Below, piece after piece: positions 21,472 through 30,338 of a stretch of 60,770 bases of DNA; within the stretch, counting starts at the first letter, position 1, and each line of letters opens with the position of its first letter. Made by a program: the position numbers and the translations under genes. Origin of the DNA: Alphaproteobacteria bacterium (lineage in GTDB: Bacteria > Pseudomonadota > Alphaproteobacteria > Micropepsales > Micropepsaceae); the NCBI GenBank assembly GCA_018971835.1, contig JAGWZW010000010.1:1-60770 (forward strand), read 5' to 3'. Below the pieces are notes generated by a model. The model saw only the letters and a list, made by a program, of their open reading frames with translations, was not told the DNA's origin and ran no database searches.

Positions 21472-22212
21472 ATGGCCAAGCGTTCGGTTCGCCGCAAGCA
21501 AGGCGAAATTCGCGAGTCTGCAAAAGTCCATCCTCTTTTTCCGGCAACTGCCGGCTGGAGTCCGCGTGAATGTGATGAGCGTGATCGCAAATATGTAAAA
21601 AATATCCGGGCGATGAGTTCGGTGCAGCAAACTCTTATGGACGCCATTGATGAGCGTTCCGTCGTGGTGGCGCTTGGGCCGGCGGGCACTGGAAAGACCT
21701 ATCTTGCCATCGCCAAGGCTGTTGAGGCTCTGGAGCAAAATCGCATCAGCCGGATCGTTCTGACGCGCCCTGCTGTGGAGGCCGGCGAAAGCCTTGGCTT
21801 CCTTCCCGGCGATCTACAGGAGAAGCTCGCGCCATACCTCCGCCCGCTCTATGATGCGTTGACCGAGCGGTTGGGTAGCAAGCGACTCAAGTCGGCGCTG
21901 GCGGACGGTGCCATCGAAATTGCGCCGGTGGCTTACATGCGCGGTCGCACACTCAATGATTGTTTCGTCGTGATCGACGAGGCGCAGAACTGCACCTACA
22001 GTCAGATCAAGATGCTGCTGACACGGCTGGGTTGGCGTTCGACGATGGTGCTGACCGGTGATCCTGATCAGACCGACCTCTTACCCGGGCTATCAGGTCT
22101 CGGCGACATTGCTGCCAAGCTTGAGCGTGTCCCTGAGATATCCGTCGTGCGGCTGGGCGAAGCGGACATCGTCCGCCATCCGCTCGTGGCCAGCATGTTG
22201 ACGGTGCTCTAA
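21472..22212 (+). CDS. PhoH family P-loop ATPase
   Basis: This 246-residue single-domain PhoH-type ATPase has Walker A GPAGTGKT (about 69-76) and Walker B FVVIDEAQN (about 164-172), with the family's LTRPAVEAGESLGFLPGD and TGDPDQTDL motifs. It lacks the extra N-terminal domain of the longer PhoH (YbeZ) proteins that sit with ybeY, so it belongs to the short PhoH-like group, possibly an RNA helicase or nuclease partner. ATG 21472 follows AGGGAG. Its stop overlaps the stop of the convergent membrane protein gene. Confidence 0.88.
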   Translation: MAKRSVRRKQGEIRESAKVHPLFPATAGWSPRECDERDRKYVKNIRAMSSVQQTLMDAIDERSVVVALGPAGTGKTYLAIAKAVEALEQNRISRIVLTRPAVEAGESLGFLPGDLQEKLAPYLRPLYDALTERLGSKRLKSALADGAIEIAPVAYMRGRTLNDCFVVIDEAQNCTYSQIKMLLTRLGWRSTMVLTGDPDQTDLLPGLSGLGDIAAKLERVPEISVVRLGEADIVRHPLVASMLTVL

Positions 22213-22502
22213 ACGGCGAGGCATATCTGGATCACAATCAGGCCCAGGGCGAAGCTCCAGTACCCGGCGATGGCTGCAGCAAGCCAAAAGGCCGTCGCCG
22301 AGCATGACTTCTTGCGCCATGACCGCGCAGCATTGTCGAATAGCACGTTCGGGCCCGCAACAGCCATCAGGGCCAGATACCCAGCCCTGGCAGTTAACGT
22401 TTCCGGCTTGCGGCCGAACAGCCGATAGACGTTGGCGACAATCCCCGAGGCCGTAAAACCTGCGAGCACGGCGAAGAGCACCACCACCAGATAGCGAGCC
22501 AT
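22209..22502 (-). CDS. Small membrane protein (possibly DUF6949)
   Basis: This 97-residue protein has three hydrophobic segments (about 5-27, 44-57 and 74-95) and begins MARYLVVVLFAVLAGF. It resembles a small alphaproteobacterial family I recall as DUF6949; no function is known. The longer frame starting at 22826 is rejected because its first 108 residues are not hydrophobic and have no good ribosome-binding site. Its stop is shared base-for-base in part with the phoH stop (convergent). Confidence 0.6.
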   Translation of the reverse strand: MARYLVVVLFAVLAGFTASGIVANVYRLFGRKPETLTARAGYLALMAVAGPNVLFDNAARSWRKKSCSATAFWLAAAIAGYWSFALGLIVIQICLAV

Positions 22503-22742
22503 GACGATCCCCAAGCGTTCCGCCCGGGGCAAATGCAGGCCGCGTGCCGGAAAATCCAGGGAATCTGGATGGTTGGCCGTCCCAAATCGGCGCACTTGCA
22601 AACCTTTCGCTGCGCATCGTCCGGTTCTTGAGCAACTCCCGCCCGCCGGCATGACCCGCGCGGCACTGATGCCACGCTCGGCTGCAAAAGTGCGTACTGC
22701 GGCATCAACTGCGTCGCCTCTTTCATTGTTGCTAGGCATGCT

Positions 22743-23513
22743 ATGGCCTTGAGGGAAACGACTCACAGCCGCGTGACCAAGATGGGCGCCGATTCGCCAA
22801 GGCAAACCGACGAAGTGCATCAGCATTCGGGATGGCTAATTCCGGTGGTGGTGTTCGTTGTGACCGCCGGTCTCTCTGCCCTGTTTCTCCTCTATTATCT
22901 CGTCCCTGCACCGACCTCCTTTATTGAGGAGCATCCGGCACCGACCTCCCACGCAACCCCAGTTTCGCTTGCTGTCGGGGGGCTGAAGTTCACGATCCCG
23001 GCCGATTACGTCGTATATCGTTCGGCACGGACCGGCGGCCGGCGCAAAGAGCTTGCCCTCATCACCACGTTCCCGGATTTTCGTGGCTACAATCAGGCCG
23101 AATCGCAGACTTTCGCCAGTAACGCCTCCGACTCACCGGTCATCTACATCCTCGTTCGCGAGGAACAGGTGAACCTTTCCGAGCAGGAGCGGCTGGAGCG
23201 TATCTATCTGGGGTACGTCACCGACGCGCGCGGAAAGCCCGGGCCCTTCGACCTTACGCAGTATACTTTCCGGGACGACACCGGCTATCGCGGCGAGGAT
23301 CTCTTCGTCGGCCACATGGACGCATCGCTGGTGGTCATGCGCTGCGTGCGTTTCAGCCTGAACGTTCCCAGCCCAAGCTGCCTGCGCGATAAGCCGCTCG
23401 GCAAAGACGTCGCCCTGTCCTACCGCTTCAAACGTGCCAATCTAGGGAGTTGGCGAGAGATCGGACACGGCGTCGACGCGCTGATGCGCCGGTTTGTCAG
23501 CCGGACACACTAG
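22743..23513 (+). CDS. Single-pass membrane protein of unknown function
   Basis: This 256-residue protein has a cytoplasmic tail of about 30 residues, one transmembrane helix (about 31-52, WLIPVVVFVVTAGLSALFLL) and a soluble domain of about 200 residues that should lie in the periplasm. A Pro/Thr-rich linker (about 53-73) separates helix and domain. I do not recognise a family. A Met at codon 14 is an alternative start. It converges with the polytopic membrane protein gene, with stops 1 bp apart. Confidence 0.6.
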   Translation: MALRETTHSRVTKMGADSPRQTDEVHQHSGWLIPVVVFVVTAGLSALFLLYYLVPAPTSFIEEHPAPTSHATPVSLAVGGLKFTIPADYVVYRSARTGGRRKELALITTFPDFRGYNQAESQTFASNASDSPVIYILVREEQVNLSEQERLERIYLGYVTDARGKPGPFDLTQYTFRDDTGYRGEDLFVGHMDASLVVMRCVRFSLNVPSPSCLRDKPLGKDVALSYRFKRANLGSWREIGHGVDALMRRFVSRTH

Positions 23514-23514
23514 C

Positions 23515-24642
23515 TCAGGGCAGCCTGTAGCGCGAAGCCGGCGTCGCGACCCGGGGCAACCAACTCTCAATCACCGCCGCGAAGGCAGGGCGGAACAACA
23601 GCGCTCCGGTTCCCGTAAAACCGGCTGCAACCGCGAGTGCTGCGCCTATGTCGCCGATCACGGGAACCGACAGAAGCAGCACCAAGGACGGTATCGCGCC
23701 TGTATAGAACAAGTTGCGACCGTCACGCCGCAGCAGGCTCGCAGCGGCAACTGGCACCCCGTCGCCACAGCGACCCGCTGCAGCGCGCGATGCGAACAAC
23801 CCGATAATCCCAGCCCCTACCGAGAACAGCAGAAGCAGCAGGCTTGTGGGATTGAGGGCCACTCCTGCCTTTGCCAGCCCCCACAGGCCCAGAAGGATCG
23901 GGACCGGCAGACTGAGCGCCGTGGCCAGGATGGCTCGCCGGTCACGTAGCGTGACGGACAGCGCTGCCAGGACAGCGGCGGCCATCGGCGGAAAGGCAAA
24001 CCAAACCCCGTTGTTCGCGCGCGCCGCGATTGTCAGTGGTTGCGCCCCGAAGGCGCCCAATGCAGCAAGGACCAGCGCAATTCCGGCAATCGCGTAGCCC
24101 CAGCGCGGCTGCGCCAAGGCAGTCAGCCAACCTGCCCTGCGGTGCCAGCGTTCCCCCGCCCGGTTGGAGCGGGCTACGAAGTCCTCCCGGCACGGCAGAA
24201 ACCGGGCAAAATAGAAAGCAACCAGGGCCGTGCCGTTGGCCGCTGCTGCCAAGGCGGCTGCCGACAGCGCCGGCGGCCAAACGCCGCCTGTCAATCCCGC
24301 CAGTGCAAGACACCCTGCCGCCGCGAGCGAAACTGCCCCAAGCGCGAGCCCGTGGCGGCGATAGGCGCCCACGACGGCCGCCCTCGACTCAGCCCCCTCG
24401 CAGACACGCTGCGCGTACTCCCCGGCAAGCAGCAGGCCGGCGCCGAGGCTCATGGCGTAGGCGATGAGCACCAGCCGGAGGCCCGTCAGGGCCCAGAATG
24501 GCAAAAACGGAAGCACGAGCGCCAAACCGGGCAGCGGTGCGAGCAGCACCAGCACCGTCAGGCCGATGTGACGCAGATGACAAAACACCCCCGTGGCGGT
24601 GCCTGCGGCCAGCAGCGACACACCGACAAGATGGGGCAGCAT
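23515..24642 (-). CDS. Polytopic membrane protein of unknown function
   Basis: This 375-residue protein is very rich in Ala, Leu and Gly, with roughly ten predicted membrane spans and few charged loops (the main one around residues 160-182, REDFVARSNRAGERWHRR). The pattern of hydrophobic pairs recalls the membrane half of RND/MMPL-type proteins, but no signature is certain. It starts 3 bp after the DUF3126 stop, so the two are probably translated from one transcript. Confidence 0.6.
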   Translation of the reverse strand: MLPHLVGVSLLAAGTATGVFCHLRHIGLTVLVLLAPLPGLALVLPFLPFWALTGLRLVLIAYAMSLGAGLLLAGEYAQRVCEGAESRAAVVGAYRRHGLALGAVSLAAAGCLALAGLTGGVWPPALSAAALAAAANGTALVAFYFARFLPCREDFVARSNRAGERWHRRAGWLTALAQPRWGYAIAGIALVLAALGAFGAQPLTIAARANNGVWFAFPPMAAAVLAALSVTLRDRRAILATALSLPVPILLGLWGLAKAGVALNPTSLLLLLFSVGAGIIGLFASRAAAGRCGDGVPVAAASLLRRDGRNLFYTGAIPSLVLLLSVPVIGDIGAALAVAAGFTGTGALLFRPAFAAVIESWLPRVATPASRYRLP

Positions 24643-24645
24643 GGC

Positions 24646-24876
24646 TCAGGTGCGCGAGGACGGCGCCTCGGGCAAGTCCATCTCCAGAATCGCCATGTTG
24701 AAGGCGTAGGAGGTTTCGCCTTCCTCTTCGTCCTTGAAGATCACGCCGATGAACTCGCCGCCGACATGCACTTCGACGGAATCCGGCTGCTTTGGCCGTT
24801 CGACGACCGTGATCGTGTCCAGGCGGAAGAGGTTGCGCAGGTATTTTTCCAGACGCCAGATTTCGCTGCGGGTCAA
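24646..24876 (-). CDS. DUF3126 family protein
   Basis: This small soluble protein (about 76 residues) matches the alphaproteobacterial DUF3126 pattern: SEIWRLEKYLRNLF, then VEVHVGGEFIGVIFKDEEEGE and SYAFNMAILEMDL. Function unknown. The start chosen is TTG 24876, which has a GGAG box 8 bases upstream and matches where the family normally begins; a GTG at 24912 would add 12 residues. It leads a two-gene unit with the polytopic membrane protein. Confidence 0.8.
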   Translation of the reverse strand: MTRSEIWRLEKYLRNLFRLDTITVVERPKQPDSVEVHVGGEFIGVIFKDEEEGETSYAFNMAILEMDLPEAPSSRT

Positions 24877-25014
24877 ATTCCATTCTCCAGTTCGAGGCAC
24901 CTGAACTGGCACGCGAACCTGATCCGGTCAAGGCTTGCGCAGGGTCAACCGCTGCCGCAGGCTTGACCGCTAACGCCCTCCCGGGCGCAATGATGGCCCT
25001 TCTGGAGGCCATCC

Positions 25015-26292
25015 ATGTCCGAACAAGCACCCCAAGGCTATTATGCCGCCAGCGCCAAGCCGTCGCGGCCGTTCCCACGGCTGGCGGGGGCGCTCAAGAC
25101 AGACATCTGTATCGTGGGTGGTGGCTATACGGGCCTGCACGCGGCGCTCGCCCTGGCGGCGGCCGGTGCCCAGCCGGTGCTGATCGAGGCCGAAACCATC
25201 GGCTTTGGCGCATCCGGCCGTAACGGCGGACAAATCCACACGGGCCTCAATCAAAGCCAAGCCGCGCTGGAGAAATGGCTGGGGCTGCAGCATGCCCGCG
25301 ACCTCTGGATCCTGACCGAGGAATCCAAGGCGCTGGTGCGCCAGACCATCGCCCGCCACGGCATCGATTGCGGCCTCAGGGACGGGCTCGTTATCGCGGC
25401 GCACAATAAACGCTCGCTGCCGGGGTTGATCGAAGACACCGAATATCTTGCAAAGCATTATCGCTACGACTGCGTGCGCATGATGGATGCGCAAGAGACG
25501 GCGCAGAAACTGGGCACAGATATCTATCACGGCGGGCGGTTCGATCTGGGCGGCGGACATCTGCACCCGCTCGACTATGCGCGCGGGCTGGCGGCGGCGG
25601 CCGACGACGCCGGCGCTTCGATCTGGGAACATTCGCGTGCGCTGGCACTGGAGGACAGCGGAGCGGCAGTTACCATCCGCTGCGAAAGCGGCACCATCAC
25701 GGCGGACAAGGTGCTGCTGGCCTGCGATGCCTTCACCGGCAAGATCGCGCCCAAGCTGGAGCGCTATATGGGCTATGTCGAAAGCTTCATCACCGCCACC
25801 GAACCCCTGCCGCCGCATCTGGCCGAAACGGTGCTGCCGTGCGGCGCCGCAGTTGCCGACACCCGCCATGTGCTCGACTACTACCGCAAGAGCCGCGAGG
25901 GGCGGATGCTCTATGCCGGACGCGAAAGTTATTTCAGCGTACCCGCGGACATTGCCAGCCTGGTGCGGCCGCGCATGCTCGCCACCTTTCCGCAACTTCG
26001 AGACGTGAAGATCGAATATGCCTGGAGCGGCGCCGTGGGCATCACCGCCACCCGTATGCCGCATCTGGGCGCCTTGTCCGAGCGCATCTTCTTCGCTCAC
26101 GGCTATTCGGGACAAGGCGTGGCGCTGACCTCCATCGGCGGCAAGCTGATGGCCGAAGCCGCCACCGGAAACCGCGAACGCTTCGATGTCTTCGCCCGCG
26201 TGCCGGTGCGCGCCATCCCCGGCGGCAAGTATTTCAAGCAGCCGCTGGTTTCGCTGGCGCTTTATGGGCTCAAGCTCATGGACTCGCTTTAG
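25015..26292 (+). CDS. FAD-dependent oxidoreductase, PuuB/DadA-like
   Basis: This 425-residue flavoenzyme of the DAO family has the FAD-binding motif DICIVGGGYTGLHAALALA at about 30-48, the GFGASGRNGGQ signature, and the C-terminal FFAHGYSGQGVALTSIGGKL. It is closest in pattern to gamma-glutamylputrescine oxidase (PuuB), which oxidises a glutamylated amine in putrescine degradation; other N-substituted amino acid oxidases are possible. No other puu gene is adjacent, although a GABA/polyamine-type locus lies 5 kb downstream. Its stop overlaps the convergent cysE stop. Confidence 0.82.
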   Translation: MSEQAPQGYYAASAKPSRPFPRLAGALKTDICIVGGGYTGLHAALALAAAGAQPVLIEAETIGFGASGRNGGQIHTGLNQSQAALEKWLGLQHARDLWILTEESKALVRQTIARHGIDCGLRDGLVIAAHNKRSLPGLIEDTEYLAKHYRYDCVRMMDAQETAQKLGTDIYHGGRFDLGGGHLHPLDYARGLAAAADDAGASIWEHSRALALEDSGAAVTIRCESGTITADKVLLACDAFTGKIAPKLERYMGYVESFITATEPLPPHLAETVLPCGAAVADTRHVLDYYRKSREGRMLYAGRESYFSVPADIASLVRPRMLATFPQLRDVKIEYAWSGAVGITATRMPHLGALSERIFFAHGYSGQGVALTSIGGKLMAEAATGNRERFDVFARVPVRAIPGGKYFKQPLVSLALYGLKLMDSL

Positions 26293-27107
26293 GCTTTGGC
26301 TTCCGGCGGGTCGATGACCTGGTTCATCTCCTGCGAGGGCCGCTCTACGCCCGTGCAGTTCACCAGGGTTGCCGGCACGCCCACGGCCGTGCAGCCGGCC
26401 GGCACGGACTTCAGCACCACGCTGCCGGCGCCGATGCGCGAATACTCGCCGACCTCGATGTTGCCCAGCACCTTCACACCCATCGAGAGCAGCACGCCGC
26501 GACGGATCTTGGGATGACGGTCGCCTGTCTCCTTGCCGGTGCCGCCCAGCGTCACACCGTGCATGATCGAGACATCGTCCTCCACCACCGCCGTCTCGCC
26601 AATGACGATGCCGGTGGCGTGATCCATCATGATGCCGCGGCCCATCTTCGCCGCAGGATGGATATCGACGCTGAAGAGTTCGGAAATGCGGCTCTGGAAG
26701 AACAGCGCCAGCGGGCCGCGGCCCTGCGTCCACAGCCAGTGGGCGATGCGGTAGCACTCAAGCGCGTGGAAGCCTTTGAAGTACAGAAATGCCTGCATGT
26801 AGGAATGGCATGCCGGATCGCGTTCGAACACGGCGGAGAGATCAGCGCGCACCGCCGAACCAATGGCGAGATCGGCTTCGATCGCTTCCTCGAAGATTTC
26901 GCGCGCCAGCATCTGGGTCAGGTCTTCGCAGCCGATCTTTTTGGCCAGGTGGTAGGAGAGCGCGTCCTCCAGCCGGTCGTGCTTGAGGATGGTGGCGTGG
27001 GCGAAGCTGGCCAGCGCCGGCTCGCTCTCCGCCAACTCCTGCGCGCGCGTACGCATGGCCGACCAGATCGGATCGCAGGTCGCGACTTTCTCACTCGGAA
27101 ACGACAT
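26289..27107 (-). CDS. cysE: Serine O-acetyltransferase
   Basis: This 272-residue enzyme makes O-acetylserine from serine and acetyl-CoA, the first step of cysteine synthesis. The N-terminal helical domain (DPIWSAMRTRAQELAESEP) and the C-terminal left-handed beta-helix with MMDHATGIVIGETAVVEDD and HGVTLGGTGKETGDRHPKI are both complete. Substrate histidine and aspartate regions are conserved. It stands alone and converges with the PuuB-like gene. Confidence 0.95.
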   Translation of the reverse strand: MSFPSEKVATCDPIWSAMRTRAQELAESEPALASFAHATILKHDRLEDALSYHLAKKIGCEDLTQMLAREIFEEAIEADLAIGSAVRADLSAVFERDPACHSYMQAFLYFKGFHALECYRIAHWLWTQGRGPLALFFQSRISELFSVDIHPAAKMGRGIMMDHATGIVIGETAVVEDDVSIMHGVTLGGTGKETGDRHPKIRRGVLLSMGVKVLGNIEVGEYSRIGAGSVVLKSVPAGCTAVGVPATLVNCTGVERPSQEMNQVIDPPEAKA

Positions 27108-27168
27108 GGCGCACTCCTGTTACCCGGTCATTGTAGCGGAGAAACGATGAATTTCCCATGCGCTGTGT

Positions 27169-27522
27169 TCAGGGCCGGGGCGGCGCCGGCGGCGGCGCCT
27201 GAGGCGGCGATGGCGGGCGTTCGGGCGGCCGGTTTCCGCGCCGCCGTTCCATGATGTGGTTCACCATGCGGTCTTCCCAGCCGCGGCCGATATCGTCGCC
27301 GAACAGCCGGGCCGCCTGGAAGGCGATGGCGATGCCCCAGAAGAAGGCAATCCAGAAGAACCAGAAATTGCCGTGCCAGAAGCCGCCGGTCAGCAGGTTG
27401 AGCAAAAACATGGCGCCGACCACCACCACATAGGTCAGCAGATGCTGCTTGAAGCGCCGGACTTCTTCCCGCACATAGCGAAGCTCGTTATCGTTATCGT
27501 TATCGTCGTCGTACCGGCTCAT
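27169..27522 (-). CDS. 2TM domain protein
   Basis: This 117-residue membrane protein has an Asp/Asn-rich start (MSRYDDDNDNDNE), a charged helix (VREEVRRFKQHLLTY) leading into two closely spaced transmembrane segments (about 28-45 and 52-69), and a proline-rich tail (PERPPSPPQAPPPAPP). The helix-2TM layout matches the 2TM (PF13239) family, found alone or fused to LytTR or kinase domains. Function unknown. Confidence 0.75.
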   Translation of the reverse strand: MSRYDDDNDNDNELRYVREEVRRFKQHLLTYVVVVGAMFLLNLLTGGFWHGNFWFFWIAFFWGIAIAFQAARLFGDDIGRGWEDRMVNHIMERRRGNRPPERPPSPPQAPPPAPPRP

Positions 27523-27625
27523 GGCCCCGTCCCTCCAGTCCAGAACCTTTAGATAGGGTGCCTCCCGGCAATGACAAGCGCCGGCCGGCGCTGGACTCCC
27601 TCAACCGCTCCGCTAAGGTCCAACC

Positions 27626-28219
27626 ATGAATGACAATCCGTCACTGAACCGCCCTGCCCCGCAGACCCTCGATCTGCTGCTCTCCCGCCGCTCCGGCTCG
27701 GCCAAGACCATGAGCGGCCCTGGCCCGGACGGCGAGGAACTGCGCACCATTCTCGCCGCTGGTGCGCGCGTGCCGGATCACGGCAAGCTGGCGCCTTGGC
27801 GCTTCATCGTCTTCGAGGGCGAAGGCCGCGAACGCATGGGCGAGGTGCTGGTGAAGGCGCTGGCGGCCAGCGAACCCAACGCCAGCCCCGCCCGCGTCGA
27901 GCAGGAGCGCACGCGCTTCCTGCGCGCGCCGCTGATCGTGGCGGTGATCTCCTCGGCCCGCGAGCTGATCCCGATCCCGGTGTGGGAGCAGGAACTGTCC
28001 GCCGGCGCCGTGTGCCAGAACATGCTGCTGGCCGCCCATGCGATGGGCTATGTCGGCCAGTGGGTGAGCGAGTGGTGCGCCTACGATCCTTTCGTCAAGA
28101 ACGCCATCGGCCTGAAGGCCGGCGAGCGCGTCGCGGGCTATCTCTATTTCGGCCAGCCGGCCGAGCCGCTGGAAGAACGCCCGCGTCCGAGCCTGGAGGC
28201 GCTCGTTACAAGATTCTGA
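27626..28219 (+). CDS. Nitroreductase family protein (YdjA-like)
   Basis: This 197-residue FMN-dependent nitroreductase-fold protein has the short-form pattern: LLLSRRSGSAKTMSGP at the N-terminus, APDHGKLAPWRF-like motif (ARVPDHGKLAPWRF) for FMN binding, and AAHAMGYVGQWVSEW near the C-terminal part. Short YdjA-type enzymes are typically NADPH-linked. It is 18 bp upstream of the sulfatase gene, so the two are likely co-transcribed; no shared pathway is evident. Confidence 0.88.
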   Translation: MNDNPSLNRPAPQTLDLLLSRRSGSAKTMSGPGPDGEELRTILAAGARVPDHGKLAPWRFIVFEGEGRERMGEVLVKALAASEPNASPARVEQERTRFLRAPLIVAVISSARELIPIPVWEQELSAGAVCQNMLLAAHAMGYVGQWVSEWCAYDPFVKNAIGLKAGERVAGYLYFGQPAEPLEERPRPSLEALVTRF

Positions 28220-28237
28220 AACCAAGAGAGGGAACGC

Positions 28238-29770
28238 ATGGGACGAAAGATCCTGTTCATCACCACGGACCAGATGCGCTTTGACGCGCTGGGCGTGAAC
28301 GGCCAGAAAATCGCACGAACACCTGCGATCGACGCGCTGGCCAAAACCGGCATCAACTACACGCGCTGCCACGGGCAGAACGTGGTCTGCATGCCGGCGC
28401 GCGCGACGATGATCACCGGACAGTACGTCTCCACCCACGGCGTCTGGATGAACGGGGTGCCGCTGCCGGTGGATGCGCCGTCGGTGGCGCAGTACCTGAA
28501 GGACCGGAAGGGCTACCGCACGGCGTTGATCGGCAAGGCGCATTTCGAACCCTTCCTCGATCTTGCCTTCCGCTTCTACGAAAACCGCATGGCCGTTCAG
28601 GGTGAGTTCGGCCCGCATCGCGGCTTCGACCGCATGGAACTGGCGGCGCATGGCGCGCGCGGGCCGCTGCATTACGCGCGCTGGCTGATGAACGAGCATC
28701 CCGGCGTGGCGGATAATTTTTACCCCGTGCTGGGGGCCAACCTGATGCAGAACTCCTATGGCGAGGGCGATACCGGGGCCATCCAGGTCAAGCACAACAA
28801 GACGCCGCGCGGGCTCTACCACACCGACTGGGTGGCTGACCGCACCATCGCCTACCTGGACTCGCTGAGTACCGACGAAGACTGGTTCGTCTGGATGAGC
28901 TTTCCCGATCCGCATCATCCCTGGGATCCGCCTGAAGAGGAAATCCATCGCCATCCCTGGCGTGACAATCCCGTGCCCGCGGGCTATCCGGGCAGCCGCG
29001 AGAAGATCGACGAGATTCTTTCGGGCAAGCCGCAGCACTGGCGGCAGTGGTGGCTGGGCAAACAGGTGACCTGCTTCGAGGCGCCGCCGGACTTCGTGCC
29101 CGCCAGCCTCACGACCGATCAATTACGCGAGATCGACGCGCTGATCCATGTGAAGAACGAACTGATCGACGAGGCGGTGGGCCGCGTGGTGGCGCATGTC
29201 AAGGCGCGCGGCTGGGATGCGGACACCGACATCATCTTCACCACCGATCACGGCGAGTTTCAGGGCGATTTCGGCCTGCTGTTCAAAGGTCCGCATCATG
29301 TGACGAGCCTGATGCACCTGCCGCTGATCTGGCGGCCCGCGCCGTCGGCAGCGATCGCACCGCAGAGTTTCGATGCGCCGGTGGGCCAGGTCGATCTGGC
29401 GCCGACCTTCTGCGAGATCGCCGGGATCGAACCGGCGGAGTGGATGGAGGGCGCGAGCCTGCCGAAAGACACACGCACCGCGGACAAGCGCGAGGCCGTG
29501 TTCACCGAATGGGACTCGATGCACGGCGATATCTCGCTGTCGCTGCGCACCATCTATCGCGACGGCTGGATCGTGACCGCTTACGGCAAATCCTCGATCT
29601 ACGAGGGGACCGAGGGCGAACTTTACGATCTGAAGAACGATCCGCTGCAATGGCGCAATCTGTGGAACGATCCATCCGCTGCGGCGATGAAGAAGGATCT
29701 GCTCGCCGACCTTAAGGCCCGTACACCCGCCGAACGCACGCCGCGCCTGGAGCGGGTGACGGACGTCTAG
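28238..29770 (+). CDS. Type I sulfatase (formylglycine-dependent), soluble
   Basis: This 510-residue sulfatase-family hydrolase has the C-x-P-x-R motif (CMPAR, Cys51), where the cysteine is converted to the catalytic formylglycine by a maturase not seen here. Metal ligands are visible near the start (FITTDQ, Asp11) and at FTTDHGEFQGDFG. No signal peptide is present, so it acts in the cytoplasm. Sulfate or phosphonate monoesters are both possible substrates in this subgroup. It lies 18 bp after the nitroreductase gene, and a strong terminator begins at its stop codon. Confidence 0.88.
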   Translation: MGRKILFITTDQMRFDALGVNGQKIARTPAIDALAKTGINYTRCHGQNVVCMPARATMITGQYVSTHGVWMNGVPLPVDAPSVAQYLKDRKGYRTALIGKAHFEPFLDLAFRFYENRMAVQGEFGPHRGFDRMELAAHGARGPLHYARWLMNEHPGVADNFYPVLGANLMQNSYGEGDTGAIQVKHNKTPRGLYHTDWVADRTIAYLDSLSTDEDWFVWMSFPDPHHPWDPPEEEIHRHPWRDNPVPAGYPGSREKIDEILSGKPQHWRQWWLGKQVTCFEAPPDFVPASLTTDQLREIDALIHVKNELIDEAVGRVVAHVKARGWDADTDIIFTTDHGEFQGDFGLLFKGPHHVTSLMHLPLIWRPAPSAAIAPQSFDAPVGQVDLAPTFCEIAGIEPAEWMEGASLPKDTRTADKREAVFTEWDSMHGDISLSLRTIYRDGWIVTAYGKSSIYEGTEGELYDLKNDPLQWRNLWNDPSAAAMKKDLLADLKARTPAERTPRLERVTDV

Positions 29771-29820
29771 AGTACGGTTCCTTATCTTCGAGCCGGAACC
29801 GTGCTCTAGATTTTTTGTTT
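29767..29820 (+). terminator. Intrinsic terminator of the sulfatase operon
   Basis: A 15 bp stem with one G-T pair (ctagagtacggttcc at 29767-29781 with ggaaccgtgctctag at 29795-29809) overlaps the sulfatase stop codon and is followed by a T-rich stretch (29811-29820). Confidence 0.85.
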
Positions 29821-30338
29821 GTCGCGTTTTCTAGCCAAAAACCGGTAGCCACTTTTCGGGAAAACGCTGTAGACACGCCAAAGCGGCGCGCGATCTTCGA
29901 TCGTCCGCCGCTCTTGCGTTCGAATGCTCCGGCAGGCGAGCAGCCGCCGCCATCGCGGCCGGCCGACAGGCACCTTCGCATTCTCCCCGGACAGTCAGAG
30001 TGAAGAAGGGGAAGGCATCTACTCCACGGACCCCGTCCGGGCCATCCGTATTTCCATGCCCGCCTTCGACCTCGACGCCTCGCGCATGAGTGCACGATCT
30101 CTGTCCTGTCTGACGGTCCCACGTCGCTGACGTTTCCATCTTCGCCTGCCCTTTGCGCTTCGGGCGCGGCCTCGTCACTCCTTGGTTTTCCGCAAAGGAT
30201 GATACGCGCGGTTTTGGGGGCGGGGATAAAATGGGCTAAGAAAAAACGCGCCGGCCAAATGGCGTTTCGCGCCAGCCGCTTGGGACGGATGCCGTGGCCA
30301 GCAGGCGTGGATAAGTTCGGATCAGGCGCCCGCGGCGC
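29821..30338. other. Non-coding gap between the sulfatase and the GntR gene
   Basis: About 520 bp with only low-quality reading frames on both strands. The minus-strand frame at 29712-30122 has no recognisable domain and runs through the terminator stem. The stretch around 30190-30260 is G-rich then A-rich. I see no RNA gene. Confidence 0.4.

Noticed and set aside
24970..26757. A 595-codon minus-strand frame opposite the PuuB-like gene and running through cysE
   Set aside because: It covers two convergent, clearly conserved genes in the wrong frame.
29712..30122. A 136-codon minus-strand gene after the sulfatase
   Set aside because: It runs through the sulfatase terminator and the end of the sulfatase gene, with no domain.
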